From positions 620,001-684,000 of the forward strand of contig NZ_VOQS01000005.1 in NCBI RefSeq assembly GCF_007995085.1: DNA of 64,000 bases, given 5' to 3'. The translations under genes were made by a program, and so were the position numbers. Source of the DNA: Paraburkholderia azotifigens (GTDB lineage Bacteria > Pseudomonadota > Gammaproteobacteria > Burkholderiales > Burkholderiaceae). The notes under the pieces are model-generated. The model was not told the origin of the DNA. It made no database searches and saw nothing but the letters and a program-made list of their open reading frames with translations. Of this stretch, positions 7,847-16,843 are shown one piece after another (position 1 is the stretch's first letter; each line of letters begins with the position of its first letter).

Positions 7847-9379
7847 ATGGAGACGCAGATGAATACTCGCGACGCCGCAACCAGCGGCGCCTTTTCAGGT
7901 TCCCCTACCGATTCCGTTTTCCAGGCAGTCCGCGAATGGGCCGAGCCCTCGGGCGCGCTGACGCTGCGCGGCTGGCTCGCGCATCTCGCCCGCACAGGCC
8001 GTCTCGCGACGATCGACAAGCGCGTCGCCCTCGAACACGAACTGGCCGCTGTCGCGAAGCGGCTCGATGGCACACAGGCGGCATTCTTCACACGAGCCGG
8101 CCAGCACGCGATACCCGTCGTCAGCGGCTTCATGTCGAAGCGCGCGTGGATCGCGGAGGCGATGGGCGTCGAGGAATGTGATTTGCTCGCGCGCTTTCGC
8201 GCCGCCGCCGATGCACCCGTCGCGTCGCAACTCGTCGCCAGCCGTTCGGCCGTCTGCCAGCAGGTCGTACATACCAACGGGATCGACCTGCACGCGCAGC
8301 TGCCCATCCCGACACATAGCGAGCACGACAACGGTCCGTACATCACGGCAGGCCTCGTGATCGCGCGCAATCCGCGCACGGGCGTGCAGAACGTATCGAT
8401 CAACCGCATTCAGGTGCATGGCCGCGACCGCATGGCCATCCTGCTGCTGCCGCGCCATCTGCACGCGTTCCAGAAGGCCGCTGAAGCCGCCGGCGATGCG
8501 CTCGACGTTGCCATCGCCATCGGCGTCGATCCGCTGACGATGCTCGCGTCGCAAGCCATCACGCCGATCGACAACGACGAACTCGAAATCGCGGGCGCAT
8601 TGCAGGGCGCGCCGCTGCCCGTTGCGCAGTGCGTGACGAACGGCGTGCACGTGCCCGCGTTCGCGGAGATCGTGATCGAAGGGCGCATTCTGCCCAACGT
8701 GCGCGAACCCGAAGGCCCGTTCGGCGAATTCCCGAAGTACTACAGCGCGCGGGAAGCACGCGAGGTGATCGAGGTCACGGCCGTCACGCATCGGCACAAC
8801 CCCATCTTTCATACGATCGTGCCCGCCGAAATGGAGCATCTGCTGCTCGGCGCGATTCCGCGCGAAGCGACCTTGCTCGCGCATCTGCAACGCAGCCATC
8901 CCGGCGTGAAGGACGTGCATCTTTCCGTCGGCGGCGTGTGCCGCTATCACCTGTGGGTCCAGTTCGACAAGAAGCGCGAAGGCGAAGCGAAGAACGTGAT
9001 TCTCTGCGCATTCGGCGCGCACTACGACATCAAGCAGGTGGTCGTCGTCGATATGGACGTGGACGTGCACGATCCCGCCGAAATCGAATGGGCGGTCGCG
9101 ACGCGCTTCCAGGCAGATCGCGATCTCGTCGTGATCGAAGGCGCGCAAGGCTCGCCGCTCGATCCGTCGACGACGGTGGGCCAGCCCGACGACGCGCCGC
9201 CGCATCTGCAGGGCGTCAGCGCAAAGATGGGAATCGACGCGACGCGGCCCGTCGCGTATCCGGCGCATGTGTTCACGCGCGTGCGCATTCCCGGTGAAGA
9301 CGAGGTCGATCTCGACGCACTCGTCGCCACGGACAACACCGCGTTCGACGCGTGGCTGGGCGGTGCGCGCCATGACTGA
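7847..9379 (+). CDS. hmfF: 2,5-furandicarboxylate decarboxylase, UbiD family (HmfF)
   Basis: A 510-residue prenyl-FMN-dependent decarboxylase that converts 2,5-furandicarboxylic acid to 2-furoic acid. UbiD signatures are SINRIQVHGRDRMAI, the REPEGPFGEFPKYY block with the catalytic Glu/Arg network, and the C-terminal LDPS...KMGIDAT segment. Either ATG 7847 or ATG 7859 could be used. The gene overlaps the next gene, a UbiX homologue, by 8 bp, which fits enzyme and cofactor-maker being translationally coupled. The substrate is inferred from the gene set (UbiD, UbiX, furoyl-CoA-type Mo hydroxylase, CoA ligase, GMC oxidase), which matches the described hmf genes. Confidence 0.85.
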   Translation: METQMNTRDAATSGAFSGSPTDSVFQAVREWAEPSGALTLRGWLAHLARTGRLATIDKRVALEHELAAVAKRLDGTQAAFFTRAGQHAIPVVSGFMSKRAWIAEAMGVEECDLLARFRAAADAPVASQLVASRSAVCQQVVHTNGIDLHAQLPIPTHSEHDNGPYITAGLVIARNPRTGVQNVSINRIQVHGRDRMAILLLPRHLHAFQKAAEAAGDALDVAIAIGVDPLTMLASQAITPIDNDELEIAGALQGAPLPVAQCVTNGVHVPAFAEIVIEGRILPNVREPEGPFGEFPKYYSAREAREVIEVTAVTHRHNPIFHTIVPAEMEHLLLGAIPREATLLAHLQRSHPGVKDVHLSVGGVCRYHLWVQFDKKREGEAKNVILCAFGAHYDIKQVVVVDMDVDVHDPAEIEWAVATRFQADRDLVVIEGAQGSPLDPSTTVGQPDDAPPHLQGVSAKMGIDATRPVAYPAHVFTRVRIPGEDEVDLDALVATDNTAFDAWLGGARHD

Positions 9380-10004
9380 GCATGCTGTGCGCAAGCCGCG
9401 CATCGTCGTCGGCATTTCCGGCGCGAGCGGCGCGATGATCGGCGTGCGCTTGCTCGCCGCGCTGCGCCGCCTCGACACGCACGAGACGCATCTGATCGTG
9501 TCGCAGTCGGGCGCGTTGACGGCGGCGCAGGAACTGGGACTGACGCGCAGCGATCTCGACGGCATGGCCGACGTGGTGCACAACGTGCGCGATATCGGCG
9601 CAGCGGTGGCCAGTGGCTCGTTTCTCACGGCGGGCATGGTGATCGTGCCGTGCTCGATGAAAACGCTGGCGGGAATCGCCAACGGCTTCGCGGACAACCT
9701 GCTGACGCGCGCGGCCGACGTGATGTTGAAGGAGCGCCGCCGCCTCGTGCTCGTCGCGCGCGAGACGCCGCTCAACCTCGCGCATCTTCGCAACATGACG
9801 CAGGCAACCGAAATGGGCGCAATCGTGATGCCGCCCGTGCCCGCGTTCTACGCGCATCCGAAGACGATCGAAGACGTCGTCGATCACACGGTCGGACGCA
9901 TTCTGGATCTGTTCGCCATCGAGCATCGCGAGATCGCAAAACGTTGGAGCGGCCTTGGCGACGCGATGGCGATGCGTCGCGACGAGGAGGGAGCGCTTCG
10001 ATGA
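9372..10004 (+). CDS. hmfG: flavin prenyltransferase, UbiX family (HmfG)
   Basis: A 210-residue protein starting MTEHAVRKPRIVVG. The VVGISGASGA FMN-binding loop, the VPCSMKTLAGIANG segment and the RRLVLVARETPL motif identify UbiX. It makes prenylated FMN for HmfF, whose coding region it overlaps at the start. It also overlaps hmfA by ATGA at its end. In hmf loci the UbiX partner is named HmfG. Confidence 0.9.
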   Translation: MTEHAVRKPRIVVGISGASGAMIGVRLLAALRRLDTHETHLIVSQSGALTAAQELGLTRSDLDGMADVVHNVRDIGAAVASGSFLTAGMVIVPCSMKTLAGIANGFADNLLTRAADVMLKERRRLVLVARETPLNLAHLRNMTQATEMGAIVMPPVPAFYAHPKTIEDVVDHTVGRILDLFAIEHREIAKRWSGLGDAMAMRRDEEGALR

Positions 10005-13000
10005 ACCAGCGCGAAACGAACCTCGCAGAAACCGATGCAGCCGCGCCGGCAAACGAACCGTCGCAGCCGCGAGCATCGAAGCACGTCGGACGTCCGATGC
10101 AACGTCTCGAAGATCCAGCGATCCTGACGGGGCGCGGTCGCTATGGCGACGACATCGGCGTCAAGCCGGGCACGCTGCACGCGGCTGTGCTGCGTTCGCC
10201 GCATGCGCATGCCGAACTCGTTTCGCTCGATGTAAGCGGCGCATTGAAGCTGCGCGGCGTGCGCGCGGTGTTGACGCGCGACGATCTGCGCCCGTGGTCG
10301 CGACCCTTCGTTGTCGGCGTGAAGTCGCCGATGGAGCAATGGGCGCTCGCGATGGACCGCGTGCGCTATGTCGGCGAGCCGGTCGCCGTGGTGATGGCGG
10401 AATCGCGCGCGCTCGCCGAAGACGCGCTCGACCTCATCAAGGCCGATTACCGGATTCTCGATCCCGTGACGACGATCGAACAGTCGATGCAAGACGATGC
10501 GCCCGTTCTGCACGAACGCGTCGGCACGAACGTGATTAGCGACCGGCATTTCCGTTATGGCGAGCCAGAAGCCGCGTTCGAAAGCGCGCCGCATCGCGTG
10601 AAGATCGTCACGCATTATCCGCGCAACTCGTGCGCGCCGATCGAGTGCGGCGTGGTGATCGCCGAATATCTGTCGGGCGATGAAGGCTACGATGTCACGT
10701 CGAACTTCATGGGCCCGTTCTCGCTGCATGCGGTCATGGCGATGGCGCTGAACGTGCCCGCAAACCGCCTGCGTCACAAGGCGCCGCGCGATTCCGGCGG
10801 CAGCTTCGGCGTGAAGCAGGCGGTATTTCCGTACGTGGTGATGATGTGCCTCGCGTCGCGCAAGGCCGGGGCGCCTGTGAAGTGGGTCGAAGACCGGCTC
10901 GAGCATCTGAGCGCGGCGACGTCGGCGACGGCACGCCTGTCGACGATCGAGGCGGCCGTCGACGGCGACGGGCGCATCACGGCGCTCGCCTACGATCAGA
11001 TCGAAGACTGCGGCGGCTACGTGCGCGCGCCGGAGCCCGCGACGTTCTACCGGATGCACGGCTGTCTGACGGGCGCGTATGCCGTTCCAAATCTCATCGT
11101 GCGCAATCGCGTGGTGCTGACGAACAGGACGCCGACAGGGCTCGTGCGCGGCTTCGGCGGACCGCAGGTGTACTTCGCGCTCGAACGTCTGATTCAGCGC
11201 ATCGCGATCGAACTGAAGCTCGATGTACTCGACGTCTATCGCCGCAACTTCGTGCCCGCCGATGCGTTCCCTTATCGCGCGGTAGCGGGTGCGCTGCTCG
11301 ATTCCGGCAACTATCAGGAGGCGTTGCGGCGCGGGCTCGCGCAAGGCGGCTACGACGAACTGGTGAAGCGCCGCGACGCGGCGCGCAGCGAAGGGCGCAT
11401 CTACGGCATCGGCTTCGCGGCCATCGTCGAGCCTTCCGTGTCGAACATGGGCTACATCACGACCGTGATGCCCGCCGAAGCGCGCAAGAAGGCCGGTCCG
11501 AAGAACGGCGCGATTGCCAGCGCAACCGTGAGCGTCGATCTGCTCGGCGGCGTGGTCGTGACGGTCGCATCGACGCCCGCAGGGCAAGGGCATATGACCG
11601 TCTGCGCGCAGGTTGTCGCGGATGTGCTCGGGCTGGATCCGAAAGATATCGTCGTGAACGTCGAGTTCGATACGCACAAGGATGCATGGTCGGTGGCGTC
11701 GGGCAACTACTCGAGCCGCTTCGCGGGCGCCGTTGCCGGCACGGTTCATCTTGCCGCGACCCGTGTGCGCGACAAGCTCGCGCGCATCGTTGCGAAGCAG
11801 TTCGGCTGTGCGGCCGAAGATGTGTGCTTCGAAGGCGGCCGCGTCTATCCGAAGGCAGCGCAGGACCGCGCGCTGCCGTTTGGCCGTGCCGCAAGCAATG
11901 CGCCGCATTGGGCGCCCGCGCTGTTGCCTGAAGGCGAAGAGCCTGGCTTGCGCGAGACGGTGTTCTGGTCGCCGCCTCACATGGATGCACCGGACGAGAA
12001 CGACCGCATCAATACGTCGGCGGCGTATGGCTTTGCGTTCGACATGTGCGCGCTGGAAATCGATCGCGCGACAGGCCATGTGCGCATCGACCGCTACGTG
12101 ACGACGCACGATGCCGGCACGCTGCTGAACCCCGCGCTCGCCGACGGCCAGATTCGCGGCGCGTTCGCGCAAGGTCTCGGCGCGGCGCTGCTCGAAGAAT
12201 TCCGCTACGGCGCGGACGGCAGTTTTCAGTCGGGCACGCTCGCCGACTATCTGATGCCGACCACTTGCGAAGTGCCCGACCCGATCATCGTGCATCTGGA
12301 GACGCCGTCGCCATTCACGCCGCTCGGCGCAAAGGGCCTCGGTGAAGGCAACAACATGAGCACGCCTGTATGCATCGCGAACGCGGTTGCCGACGCATTG
12401 GGCATCGACGATATCCGCTTGCCGCTTACGCCTTCGAAGGTGATGGCGTTGGTCGGCATCGACGATCCCGAACCGTCGCGGCCCGAGTATCGCGAAGCCG
12501 CGACGGAGAAAAAAGCGGCGCCGGGCGGCGGCCGCGCGCTCACGGCGCAAGGCACCGTCGATCTGCCCGCGACGCCGGAAGCCGTGTTCGCCGTGCTGCT
12601 CGATCCGGCCGCGCTCGCGAAAGTGATCCCCGGTTGTCACGAACTCGAAGCGACGGGGCAAAACCAGTATCGCGCCGATGTGACCGTCGGTGTCGGCATG
12701 ATCAAGGCGCGTTTCGAAGCGCGTATCGGGTTGTCGGATATCGACGCGCCGCGTCGTCTGCGGCTCGAAGGCGCAGGCATGTCGCCGCTCGGCAGCGCGC
12801 GTGGCAACGGGCTCGTCGAACTGGTGCCGACCGAAAACGGCACGCGCCTCACCTACGACTATGAAGCGCAGGTGTCGGGCAAGGTCGCGGCGGTCGGCGG
12901 GCGCATGCTCGAAGGCGCGGCAAAGGTCGTGCTGCGGCAACTGTTCGAATCGCTTGGACGCGTCGCAGCGGGCGGCGAGCCCGGCGCGGCAGGCAGTTCT

Positions 13001-13054
13001 GCGCCGATGCGCTTCTTTCGGCGGTTTCTCGCGCGCTTCAGGAGGCCGGCATGA
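10001..13054 (+). CDS. hmfA: 2-furoyl-CoA dehydrogenase large (Mo) subunit with C-terminal CoxG-like domain (HmfA)
   Basis: A 1017-residue xanthine-dehydrogenase-family molybdopterin subunit. The start ATG follows GAGGAGGGAG and overlaps the hmfG stop. The Mo-binding subunit spans residues about 25-815: RPMQRLEDPAILTGRGRY at the front, GSFGVKQAVFPY, NRTPTGLVRGFGGPQ, AGQGHMTVCAQ, and SPFTPLGAKGLGEGN with the probable catalytic Glu. Residues about 845-990 form a separate SRPBCC/CoxG-like domain (TVDLPATPEAVFAVLLDP...VIPGC), a module that in CO dehydrogenase clusters is a stand-alone protein. It acts with HmfB and HmfC to hydroxylate 2-furoyl-CoA at C5. Confidence 0.88.
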   Translation: MNQRETNLAETDAAAPANEPSQPRASKHVGRPMQRLEDPAILTGRGRYGDDIGVKPGTLHAAVLRSPHAHAELVSLDVSGALKLRGVRAVLTRDDLRPWSRPFVVGVKSPMEQWALAMDRVRYVGEPVAVVMAESRALAEDALDLIKADYRILDPVTTIEQSMQDDAPVLHERVGTNVISDRHFRYGEPEAAFESAPHRVKIVTHYPRNSCAPIECGVVIAEYLSGDEGYDVTSNFMGPFSLHAVMAMALNVPANRLRHKAPRDSGGSFGVKQAVFPYVVMMCLASRKAGAPVKWVEDRLEHLSAATSATARLSTIEAAVDGDGRITALAYDQIEDCGGYVRAPEPATFYRMHGCLTGAYAVPNLIVRNRVVLTNRTPTGLVRGFGGPQVYFALERLIQRIAIELKLDVLDVYRRNFVPADAFPYRAVAGALLDSGNYQEALRRGLAQGGYDELVKRRDAARSEGRIYGIGFAAIVEPSVSNMGYITTVMPAEARKKAGPKNGAIASATVSVDLLGGVVVTVASTPAGQGHMTVCAQVVADVLGLDPKDIVVNVEFDTHKDAWSVASGNYSSRFAGAVAGTVHLAATRVRDKLARIVAKQFGCAAEDVCFEGGRVYPKAAQDRALPFGRAASNAPHWAPALLPEGEEPGLRETVFWSPPHMDAPDENDRINTSAAYGFAFDMCALEIDRATGHVRIDRYVTTHDAGTLLNPALADGQIRGAFAQGLGAALLEEFRYGADGSFQSGTLADYLMPTTCEVPDPIIVHLETPSPFTPLGAKGLGEGNNMSTPVCIANAVADALGIDDIRLPLTPSKVMALVGIDDPEPSRPEYREAATEKKAAPGGGRALTAQGTVDLPATPEAVFAVLLDPAALAKVIPGCHELEATGQNQYRADVTVGVGMIKARFEARIGLSDIDAPRRLRLEGAGMSPLGSARGNGLVELVPTENGTRLTYDYEAQVSGKVAAVGGRMLEGAAKVVLRQLFESLGRVAAGGEPGAAGSSAPMRFFRRFLARFRRPA

Positions 13055-13872
13055 AGCCCGCACCGTTCGACTACATCCGCGCGACGACGACGCAAGACGC
13101 GCTCGACGCGCTCGCGCAAACAGGCGAGGACGCACGCGTGCTGGCAGGCGGCCAGTCGCTGATGGCCGTGCTGAACATGCGCCTCGCCCAGCCGCGCGTG
13201 CTGGTCGACATCTCGCGTACGGGCGAATTGAACGCGGTCCATACGGATACGCAAACGGGGCGGCTCGTCGTGAGCGCGGCGGCGACGCAAGGCAGCGTCG
13301 AATGGCGGCCCACGCTGCGCGACGAAGTGCCGTTGCTCGCGATGGCGTTTCCGCATATCTCGCACTTTCAGGTCCGCAATCGCGGCACCGTGTGCGGCTC
13401 GATTGCGCACGCGGACCCGAGCGCCGAACTGCCGCTCGTACTGACGGCGCTGGGCGGCGACATCGTGCTGCGTTCGAAGAAGAAGCGGCGCACCTTGTCC
13501 GCCGGCGAGTTCTTCCAAGGCATGTTGATGACGGCGCGCGAGCCCGATGAAATCGTCGAAGCCGTGCGCTTTCCGCTGAAACAGCGAGGCGAGCGCTTTG
13601 GCTTCGCGGAATGTTCGGCACGTCACGGCGATTTCGCGATGGTCGCATGCGCAGCCGTGGTGACGGACGACGCGATCCGGATCGCAGTCGGCGGCGTCGC
13701 CGACCGGCCGAAGCTCGAGATATGGCCGCGTCTGCAAGGCAACGACCTGCGCGGCGCATTAAACGATTTGAGCTGGAAACTGGGCGCGCAGGACGATGCG
13801 CATATCAGCGCGAAGTACCGCCGTCATCTGGTGCGAGAACTCGGATGGCGCGTGATCGAGGAGGCGAAGTGA
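13051..13872 (+). CDS. hmfB: 2-furoyl-CoA dehydrogenase FAD subunit (HmfB)
   Basis: A 273-residue CoxM-type FAD subunit. The first FAD-binding loop is LAGGQSLMAVLNMRL and the second is RNRGTVCGSIAHADPSAELP. The start ATG overlaps the hmfA stop (ATGA) and follows AGGAGG. It passes electrons from the Mo/Fe-S subunits to an acceptor. A CoxM-like C-terminal domain (FGFAECSARHGDFAMV) is complete. Confidence 0.88.
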   Translation: MKPAPFDYIRATTTQDALDALAQTGEDARVLAGGQSLMAVLNMRLAQPRVLVDISRTGELNAVHTDTQTGRLVVSAAATQGSVEWRPTLRDEVPLLAMAFPHISHFQVRNRGTVCGSIAHADPSAELPLVLTALGGDIVLRSKKKRRTLSAGEFFQGMLMTAREPDEIVEAVRFPLKQRGERFGFAECSARHGDFAMVACAAVVTDDAIRIAVGGVADRPKLEIWPRLQGNDLRGALNDLSWKLGAQDDAHISAKYRRHLVRELGWRVIEEAK

Positions 13873-14405
13873 GCAAGACCACACCCTACGTGATGCGGCA
13901 AGGCGAGCAGTGCGCCGTCACGCTGACGCTGAATGGGCGCGAACGCAGCGGCTATTGCGAAACCCGCGAACTGCTGTCGGATTTTTTGCGCCATGAACTC
14001 GGCGCGACGGGCACGCATGTTGGCTGCGAGCATGGCGTGTGCGGCGCGTGCACCGTGCATCTGGATGGCGTCGCCGTGCGCTCGTGCCTGACGCTTGCGG
14101 TGCAGGCAGAGGGCCGCCGCATCGATACCGTCGAAGGCCTTGCGCCCGCGCAGACGCTCGGCGATCTGCAACAGGCGTTCTCGCGTCACCATGCGTTGCA
14201 ATGCGGATTCTGCACGGCGGGCATGCTGATGTCGTGTGCGGATTTCCTGCAACGCGTGCCCGATCCGACGGAAGAACAGGTGCGCGACATGCTGTCGGGG
14301 CACATCTGCCGCTGCACGGGCTATACGCCGATCGTGGCCGCCGTGCTCGATTGCGCGGCGCGGCGCAAGCAGGAGTGCGAAAACGCGGAGGCCGGGCATG
14401 CTTGA
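13869..14405 (+). CDS. hmfC: 2-furoyl-CoA dehydrogenase 2Fe-2S subunit (HmfC)
   Basis: A 178-residue CoxS-type subunit starting at GTG 13869, which overlaps the hmfB stop. The plant-ferredoxin-type cluster ligands are Cys53, 58, 61 and 73 (CEHGVCGAC...C). The second cluster ligands are Cys112, 115, 147 and 149 (CGFC...CRC). All eight are present, so the subunit looks functional. It ends inside the start of hmfD (8-bp overlap). Confidence 0.9.
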   Translation: MSKTTPYVMRQGEQCAVTLTLNGRERSGYCETRELLSDFLRHELGATGTHVGCEHGVCGACTVHLDGVAVRSCLTLAVQAEGRRIDTVEGLAPAQTLGDLQQAFSRHHALQCGFCTAGMLMSCADFLQRVPDPTEEQVRDMLSGHICRCTGYTPIVAAVLDCAARRKQECENAEAGHA

Positions 14406-15987
14406 TCTCGGCCGCACGTTTCTGCAAAGCGTGGAACGCAGCCCGCATGCGCTCGCGCTCGTCGACGGCGAGTTCCGCGTCACATATGAGGAGTGGCACC
14501 GCGTCATTCTGAATGCCGTGCATGGCCTGCATGAACTCGGTCTCGGGCACGGCGACCGCTTGCTGGCGGTGCTGCAAAACCGCTGGGAAATGGCGACGCT
14601 GCATTGGGCCTGTCAGTTCGCAGGCGTCGTGATGGTGCCGCTCAACTGGCGCGCGAAACCCGACGAACTCGACTACTGCGTGACGAATGCAGGCGTGAAG
14701 GCAATCGTCTACGAGCCGGTCAGCGCGGACGCCGTGATGCAAAGCCCGGCCGCGCAGAACGTTCCGCGCGTCGGGCTCGACGATGCGCCCGGACGTACCG
14801 CAACGATCGATTCCCTGCTGGCGCCTGCACGCGGCGCGACCGTGACGCCGGCCGCCGATGCCGGCGATTGCTCGCTGATCCTGTACACGTCGGGCACGAC
14901 GGGCAAGGCGAAGGGCGTGCCGCGCCGTCATCGGCACGAACGCGCCGCCGCATTGGCGCACGTCGCGCAGAACCTCTATCGGCATGGCGAACGCACGCTC
15001 GGCGTCATGCCGCTCTATCACACGATGGGTGTGCGCTCGCTGCTTTCGATGGCGCTCGTCGACGGCCTGTTCGTCTGCGTGCGGCGCTGGAATGCGCGGC
15101 TCGCGCTCGATTCGATCGCGCAGTACAAGCTGACGTGCCTCTATCTCGTGCCGACGCTTTATCACGATCTGCTCGCAGATCCGGCGTTCGATCACATGGA
15201 TACAACGTCGGTGACGAAGCTCGGATTCGCGGGCGCGCCGATGAGCGACGGCTTGCTCAAGCGGCTTGCCACGGCGTTCGAACCCGAGCTGTTCGTCAAC
15301 CACTATGGCTCGTCCGAGGTCTACACCTTCAGCATCGATCAGCACGCGACGCTCAAGCCGGGCAGCGCCGGGCGCGCGGGCATCAACACGCGTCTGCGGG
15401 TCGTGAAGCTCGATGCGCGTTCGCCAGACGAAGTGGCTGCCGTGCATGAAGAAGGCCAGATCGTCGCGGACCTGCTCGGCGACGAAGCATTCGAAGGCTA
15501 CTGGAACCGCCCCGACGCAAATGCGAAATCGCTGCGCGACGGCTGGTACTTTACAGGCGACACCGGCTACTTCGACGCGGATGGCGATCTCTATGTGACG
15601 GGCCGCGTCGACGACATGATCATCAGCGGCGGAGAAAACATTTCTCCCGTCGATATCGAGTCGGTGCTGTCGCTGCATCCGTGCGTCGATGAAGTGGCCG
15701 TGGCGGGCGTGAAGGACGAGCGCTGGGGCCAACGCGTAGTCGCGTTCGTCAAGCGGCGCGATTACGTCGATTGCGAGACGCTCGATGCGTGGTGCCGCGC
15801 ATCCGATCTCGTCAACTTCAAGCGACCGCGCGAGTACGTTTTCGTCGACGACATTCCAAAGTCGCCCGTCGGCAAGATTCTGCGCCGCAAACTTCAGGCG
15901 GGCGAATTCCAGCGCGACGAGCGCGGCGCGATCGGGCGCACGGGACCGATTCAACAGCATCAACACATCGAAATCACGAAGGAGTAA
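14398..15987 (+). CDS. hmfD: 2-furoyl-CoA synthetase, AMP-forming (HmfD)
   Basis: A 529-residue acyl-CoA ligase that activates 2-furoate with ATP and CoA. The P-loop-like motif YTSGTTGKAKG lies near residue 162, the second motif NHYGSSE near 302, the core TGDTGYFDADG near 383, and the hinge GRVDDMIISGGENI follows. The C-terminal Lys region is SPVGKILRRKL. It overlaps hmfC by 8 bp. The pathway step before HmfABC is inferred from gene order. Confidence 0.88.
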   Translation: MLDLGRTFLQSVERSPHALALVDGEFRVTYEEWHRVILNAVHGLHELGLGHGDRLLAVLQNRWEMATLHWACQFAGVVMVPLNWRAKPDELDYCVTNAGVKAIVYEPVSADAVMQSPAAQNVPRVGLDDAPGRTATIDSLLAPARGATVTPAADAGDCSLILYTSGTTGKAKGVPRRHRHERAAALAHVAQNLYRHGERTLGVMPLYHTMGVRSLLSMALVDGLFVCVRRWNARLALDSIAQYKLTCLYLVPTLYHDLLADPAFDHMDTTSVTKLGFAGAPMSDGLLKRLATAFEPELFVNHYGSSEVYTFSIDQHATLKPGSAGRAGINTRLRVVKLDARSPDEVAAVHEEGQIVADLLGDEAFEGYWNRPDANAKSLRDGWYFTGDTGYFDADGDLYVTGRVDDMIISGGENISPVDIESVLSLHPCVDEVAVAGVKDERWGQRVVAFVKRRDYVDCETLDAWCRASDLVNFKRPREYVFVDDIPKSPVGKILRRKLQAGEFQRDERGAIGRTGPIQQHQHIEITKE

Positions 15988-15992
15988 CACCC

Positions 15993-16799
15993 ATGACTGA
16001 CCTGACCCATCGCGGCCAGACGCTGCTTCAGGAACTCGACGGTTTTTCGGTCGAAATCGACGCACAGCGCGAACGCGCCGACATCATCCTGGACCGTCCG
16101 CCGTTCAACGTGATTTCGATGCACGCGCGCGACCAGTTGCGCGCCGCGTTCGAAGCACTCGACGAAGACGAGCGCGTGCGCGTGATCGTGATTCGCGCGA
16201 AGGGCGAACACTTTTCGAGTGGCGGCGATATCAAGGGCTTTCTGGAAGCGTCGCCGGAACACGTGTCGAAACTCGCGTGGAATATCGCTGCGCCCGCGCG
16301 CTGCTCGAAGCCCGTGATCGCCGCGAATCGCGGCTTCTGCTTCGGTGTGGGTTTCGAACTGTCGCTGGCGTGCGACTTCCGTATCGCGACGGATACGACC
16401 TTCTACGCGCTGCCCGAACAGAAACTCGGCCAGATTCCGGGCTCGGGCGGCTCGGCCCGCCTGCAGCAGATGGTCGGCATCGGCCGCACGAAAGACATCG
16501 TGATGCGCTCGCGCCGCATTCCCGGCAAGCAGGCCTACGAGTGGGGCATCGCCGTCGAATGCGTCGCGGACGGCGAACTCGAAGCCGCGACGGATGCGCT
16601 CGTCGACGAACTGCGCGCGTTCTCGCCGCTCGCGCAACGCACCGCGAAGAAACTGCTCAACGATACGGAAGACGCGCCGCTTTCCATCGCGATCGAGCTC
16701 GAAGGACATTGCTATAGCCGTCTGCGCACGTCGGAAGATTTCCGCGAAGGCGTCGAAGCCTTCCACGGCAAGCGCAAGCCCGTATTTCGCGGGAAGTAA
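15993..16799 (+). CDS. hmfE: enoyl-CoA hydratase/isomerase family protein, 2-oxoglutaryl-CoA hydrolase role (HmfE)
   Basis: A 268-residue crotonase-fold protein. The start follows AAGGAG. Oxyanion-hole elements are the HFSSGGDIKGF loop and FCFGVGFELSLACDFRIA. It lies in the same operon after the CoA ligase. In the described furoate pathway HmfE is given the role of hydrolysing 2-oxoglutaryl-CoA after lactone opening, releasing 2-oxoglutarate for the TCA cycle. Whether it is hydratase, hydrolase or both cannot be settled from sequence. Confidence 0.82.
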   Translation: MTDLTHRGQTLLQELDGFSVEIDAQRERADIILDRPPFNVISMHARDQLRAAFEALDEDERVRVIVIRAKGEHFSSGGDIKGFLEASPEHVSKLAWNIAAPARCSKPVIAANRGFCFGVGFELSLACDFRIATDTTFYALPEQKLGQIPGSGGSARLQQMVGIGRTKDIVMRSRRIPGKQAYEWGIAVECVADGELEAATDALVDELRAFSPLAQRTAKKLLNDTEDAPLSIAIELEGHCYSRLRTSEDFREGVEAFHGKRKPVFRGK

Positions 16800-16843
16800 G
16801 CAGGCAAACACAGAAGCCCGGATTCGGGCCTGGAGACAGGTTG

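Noticed and set aside
7895..9796. A long minus-strand open frame opposite hmfF/hmfG
   Set aside because: Antisense to UbiD and UbiX genes with intact motifs; composition is that of a shadow frame.
9884..13759. A very long open frame on the minus strand across hmfA and hmfB
   Set aside because: It is antisense to clear molybdenum-hydroxylase genes, is extremely Arg/His-rich and has no recognisable domain. High-GC codon bias commonly opens such frames.
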